From contig JAJEKV010000131.1 in the NCBI GenBank assembly GCA_021234155.1, positions 1,537,288 through 1,601,287 of the forward strand: DNA of 64,000 nt. Direction: 5' to 3'. The position numbers and the translations under genes were made by a program. The notes beneath the pieces were generated by a model that saw only the letters and a list, made by a program, of their open reading frames with translations, did not search any database and was not told the origin of the DNA. Origin of the DNA: Isoetes taiwanensis. Lineage: Eukaryota; Streptophyta; Lycopodiopsida; Isoetales; Isoetaceae. Below, piece after piece: positions 60,461 through 64,000 of the stretch (position 1 is its first letter; the number at the start of each line of letters is the position of its first letter).

Positions 60461-60632
60461 TGTACTTGCACAAAAACAGAACACAACAGATACAATATCT
60501 AAAGCACCTCATGAACACAAGTATAGCACTTGATTTCTCATAACCAGACGTAGTGTGGTTTTGAAATTTTATTAAATGTTTGATTTACTCATATCATAAT
60601 TCGACAAGAGAAAAAGAGTTCTATCAGGCTAT

Positions 60633-61097
60633 GTAATGGACCCATCGGAGACTGCTCGAGTATATCTTAGTGTGGTGTTTTTTGATGCTACTATAAGACG
60701 GTGGGATGGATTTCTCATAAATATGCAGATGTTTTGACTAGTTGGTTAGGCCGGGGTGGTTAAGGAATGTTACATTTGGTATCGGGGTAGGGCTCGAGTT
60801 CTAGTCTCCATGGAGGCAAGCATGGTCTTGACTTAGTTTTGGTCACCATGGGATGGTGTGGTCTATGGTCTTTTATTGTCTTGGACATCATGGGATGGTG
60901 TGGTCTATGGTCTTTGATGATTCAGGACGAGCATAGTTCTAGTGGGAGAGATTGCAACAGACCCATGGGAGACCCCTCGAGTGGATCTTAGTGTCGCATT
61001 CCCAAGACACCAGCATAAATGGATAGAAGCGACTACTCATAAACGTCTAGACGGTTTTACCCAATTGGTTAAGGGCATGTCAGTTAGGAACGTCACA
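60633..61097 (+). mobile_element. TRIM (miniature LTR retrotransposon)
   Basis: Two diverged direct repeats, 60,633-60,774 (TGTAATGGACCC...GTTACA) and 60,953-61,097 (TGCAACAGACCC...GTCACA), both start TG and end CA. Two bases after the first lies TGGTATCGGGGT (60,777-60,788), 9 of 12 matching the iMet primer-binding site TGGTATCAGAGC. A purine run (GTGGGAGAGA) precedes the second repeat. The internal region is only about 178 bp with no coding capacity and holds a local duplication of CATGGGATGGTGTGGTCTAT. The flanks GGCTA and ATCTA could be a decayed 5-bp target duplication. Confidence 0.7.
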
Positions 61098-62299
61098 ATC
61101 TATAATATGGAAAGTTGGAATTATGACCCAAGTAATCAATGATTTGGAGCGTATCTGTTTAGAAAACTTCTATACTTTTTTCTTTTTTCTTTTTCTCCTT
61201 TTTTGTCCCCCCCTTTTTTTTAAGTATAAATTGGTTAGGATTTGATGGTCACGTACAACTCTTGAAAATAAAGTTTTCCTCTTTTCTTGGACATATTTCT
61301 TTATCTGCTTGACATATAGTGATCATTGTTGGGGCAGTTTCTCCTTATTTTGTAGCAATCCGTATTTTTGTTTATTGATCTCGAAGCACTCGGCCATGGC
61401 AACAAGGTTTTGTTCTTGCAGATACATCATGGTGCATGTATTTACTTTGGCTAGGATCTATTTTGGTGCAGTTGTCTTCGCATTATTTTGGTGCAAATAG
61501 GAAGAAAGAAGGCCGAGAACGATGCCACTGGATGAGAGCGGCTAGGCAGGTGGTTGCCTTCTTTTCTTGGCCAAACCAGGCAGTGGAGAATGCATCGATT
61601 TTCATTTTGTTTGATGCTAATGCAGCAATTTCATCATGTTATCCACAATTCAATCTTCAAATCTGTAGCAGTTAGTATCTAGATTTTTCTCTGACGGCTA
61701 TGATTTTTTTTCCTCTGTTTATAGCAGGTAACTATTGGTATGTTAAAAAAACTATTCAATTCTTCAGTGCTTCATTATTCTTTGAAAAATTGCTGTGATT
61801 TCTTCCTTGGATTTTGTCATATCGAAAGGGTAGTATACTTGAGAGTATGGGATATTGGCCTATAAGATGAAGAAGAGAAGCTGAAACGCTACAAATGAAG
61901 GTTCAAGTTATGTAGAAAAGCCTTGATATTATTCTATACCTTTCCTATTCAAACCCGCGGCCACGGATAGATCATCTCATATTGTGAACAATGGAATCAA
62001 TGTTATTTTTCTATGTTTGACTAAATCACATGTTCCAAGCAAGAATCTCATATTGGTTTGGAAGCTTTACTTGGTCTAGAAAAATTCTGGAAAAAAGGAT
62101 CTACAGGTTGCATATTGCTTCTCCTTTTTGGCGGCCACAATCTGCTTCTTTGTATTTGCAACATGTAACACAAACTTGCTAGCACTGGCCTAAGATTTGC
62201 AGGCATCAAGATAGAAGCGACAATGCTGGATGGAAGAGAAGGAGGCGGTCCTCCCCTCGTTCGCCGCCCTAGCCGCCAAGAGTTGCACCAAGAAACATC
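61098..62299. other. Unassigned stretch
   Basis: No gene recognised. Around 61,855-61,900 (GGCCTATAAGATGAAGAAGAG) there is resemblance to 22,445-22,475 and 49,693-49,725 (GGCCTATAAGGTGGAAAAGAAG), so a dispersed repeat family is probably present. Confidence 0.35.
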
Positions 62300-63837
62300 C
62301 CCACTCAACTTTCATTATTTAATTTCCAATCTAACACAGAGAGAAGCAGGCTTAGGGACAATATTTTGAATAATGCTCTTGATGTGAAAAAAGATGGCCT
62401 TATCAGAAGAAGATCCATAAATCCATCTTTTAAAAGCAGTCCAAGACAATCAATCTGCTGGTATTTGAGCTGACAATTTTCTAATAACCTCCTCATACAA
62501 TCTAGCATGAAGACCTTCTCGAGGCATTGTATCAAAGGCCTTCGAGAAGTCTATAAAGGCTAGGTAAGAGCCCTTCTTGGCTTCCTTGCCTGCTCTATAA
62601 GTAATCTCAAGATAAGAAAATGATCGAGGGTACTATGTTTCTTTCAAAACTTAGCTTGCGTAGCAACTCTCTTACTATTAGTATCAACCCAATTACTAAT
62701 TTTACTTTCCAACAATCCACCTAGCAATTTAGAGAGAGTGTGATCAACCATAATAGTTTGATACATTTTTATATCTGGCTTGTCCCCTCAAATTGGGTAA
62801 TGGGCAAAAGTATTTATAAAATCAAAACAACCCGGCACTTTCCAAAGACATTTTTTTTGCAAATTTCCCCGGTTTTCCGACATCCTTCATAAATCGTCAA
62901 CGATTTAATCCCGGATAAAGCTGCGGCATTTAACTGGCTAGTAACTACCTAGATGACGTCCTTACCCCCCTATTTTTTCAATTTAATAAAAAGGCCATCA
63001 AGATAAAATGCTTTGCTATTTTACACATATTCTTCAATTGGCAATGTCCACCTTCACAAGAGAATGAATCTTCTCATAGGTCAAGTTTGGCCTCCGCGGA
63101 CGTTAAAATATACTCCCTTCCTTCCTTCCTTCCTTCTGAATTTCCAACATAGTACAAAGGTCTCACCAAAACAAGTAAAACATCCAAATCAAATTTGAAT
63201 TAATCAAGATTATGGAGCAGACGTTTTCAAAAGCATTAAGTTTTGTTTGAAACAAAGAACCTATCATAGCTTGTCTTCTTTTAAAGAACAAACGCTTCTT
63301 ACCTCTAATTAGATTATTAAACCACTTGGGTTAAAGAGGCAATTCTTTGAAAGACGGGCACGAGCATCACGACATTCTTCATCCCATCAACCATTGCAAG
63401 GGCGTCCACGAGTTCTTTTATAAGTGCATCTAAAACTGGAGCGAGCTGCACAAAGCAAAATGTCAGAAAGTGTAGCTAAATCATTTCTAGTACAGTAGTC
63501 CATTGCGTGACCTCTAGAAGCTTGCTAACTTTCTGCTTATAATCAGCACTCATATTAAAGTGTAATTTGAGTTCAGGCACAAAAATATTCGATTGTTCTA
63601 TTTTCTACAAAACTAAATTTAATCCAAAAAGTAAGCTTGCATGGTCTCTCTGGAATTTTATCAAGCACTTTAAATGATTTGATTGTATTAGATGTTGTTG
63701 GGGTCAAAATGTAATCCACCGTACTTTTGCCAAGATGAGAAAAGCATGTAAATCTATCTGATTTCTTAAACTTATTTATACCATTCAAGATCCATAGTCC
63801 ACAAGATATTCCAAAATCTATCAAAAATTCGTCTCGT
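62300..63837 (-). pseudogene. LINE with endonuclease C-terminus, linker and RT N-terminus
   Basis: Reading the minus strand downward: RFTCFSHLGKSTVDYILTPT (63,573-63,824 frame) is the C-terminal end of an apurinic-type LINE endonuclease. WDEECRDARARLSKN (about 63,400-63,340) is the linker with its conserved W-DEEC-AR pattern. Then come VDHTLSKLLGGLLESKISNW and a HSTLDHF segment (about 62,750-62,620) and AFIDFSKAFDTMPREGLHAR (about 62,560-62,510), the first RT blocks. Frameshifts and stops separate them. The catalytic YxDD part is missing, so the element is 3'-truncated or interrupted near 62,300. Confidence 0.7.
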
Positions 63838-64000
63838 GGTATTACTTATCTATTGAGACAGGTAGATGGGAGCGGCCGAAATTGCCGCGAGAAGCGAGAC
63901 TATGTGCCTGTTGCCAGTTACAGGTTATTGAAGATGAAAGCCATACTCTTCTGAGTTGCCCTGCTTTTGAGATAGTCCGGAATCATTTTTTGACCTTAGC
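63838..64000 (+). pseudogene. LINE zf-RVT fragment, plus strand, running off the window
   Basis: Encodes SIETGRWERPKLPREARLCA followed by CCQLQVIEDESHTLLSCPAF and EIVRNHFLTL, a LINE C-terminal zinc-binding domain (CxxC...EDExHxLLxCP). It abuts the endonuclease end of the minus-strand LINE near 63,837, so two LINE pieces in opposite orientation meet here. Confidence 0.75.

Overview
This window looks like nuclear, heterochromatic DNA from a land plant. The evidence is a chromodomain Ty3/gypsy element, Ty1/copia remnants, several plant-type LINE pieces, MITEs, a TRIM, tRNA-derived SINE-like sequences, and spliced exons of a plant-type sterol glucosyltransferase. A non-seed plant (lycophyte, fern or bryophyte) is possible from the LINE and DUF7869-like families, but this is a low-confidence guess. 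I see no intact host gene. Almost every recognisable coding stretch is frameshifted, truncated or interrupted by stops.

Layout. Bases 1-26,014 (copy A, its left end lies outside the window) and 26,015-53,291 (copy B, about 27.3 kb) are two head-to-tail copies of one segment. In order, each copy holds: (1) the gag-pol remainder of a chromodomain gypsy element with a nested hAT-like MITE, ending in a 3' LTR; (2) an array of about 12 palindromes with core GGTATAAATTTATACC around a TATA-like site; (3) a large intron-containing gene whose product resembles the DUF7869-type family (RNase H-like, possibly transposase-derived) with a proline-rich N-terminus and an acidic C-terminus; (4) minus-strand copia fragments and a SINE-like element; (5) two minus-strand exons of a UGT80-like sterol glucosyltransferase with their splice sites; (6) a long, mostly unassigned stretch containing a minus-strand LTR edge with an iMet-type primer-binding site and a purine tract; (7) serially truncated LINEs. 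Copy A stops inside the last LINE, where LINE sequence is joined directly to gypsy gag of copy B. In copy B the same LINE runs on uninterrupted to about 54,550.

The copies differ structurally in two main ways. A 859-bp Mutator-like element with a 9-bp target duplication is present only in A (16,700-17,558). A 1,834-bp insert that is largely pure purine is present only in B (39,374-41,207) and splits a UGT80-like exon. Most small differences fall on CAG/CTG sites and include odd indels. That suggests consensus error at CHG-methylated cytosines as much as biological divergence, so copy-specific frameshifts should not be taken at face value.

The right-hand 10 kb (54,550-64,000) is single-copy here. 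It holds a 5'-truncated retrosequence with an unusually long (77 bp) flanking duplication, a Tourist-like MITE, a 1.7-kb fold-back element with long inverted arms, a TRIM with two short LTRs and a PBS, a minus-strand LINE with endonuclease and RT pieces, and the end of a plus-strand LINE running off the window. The most unusual item is the DUF7869-like gene combined with the palindrome array, present in both copies.
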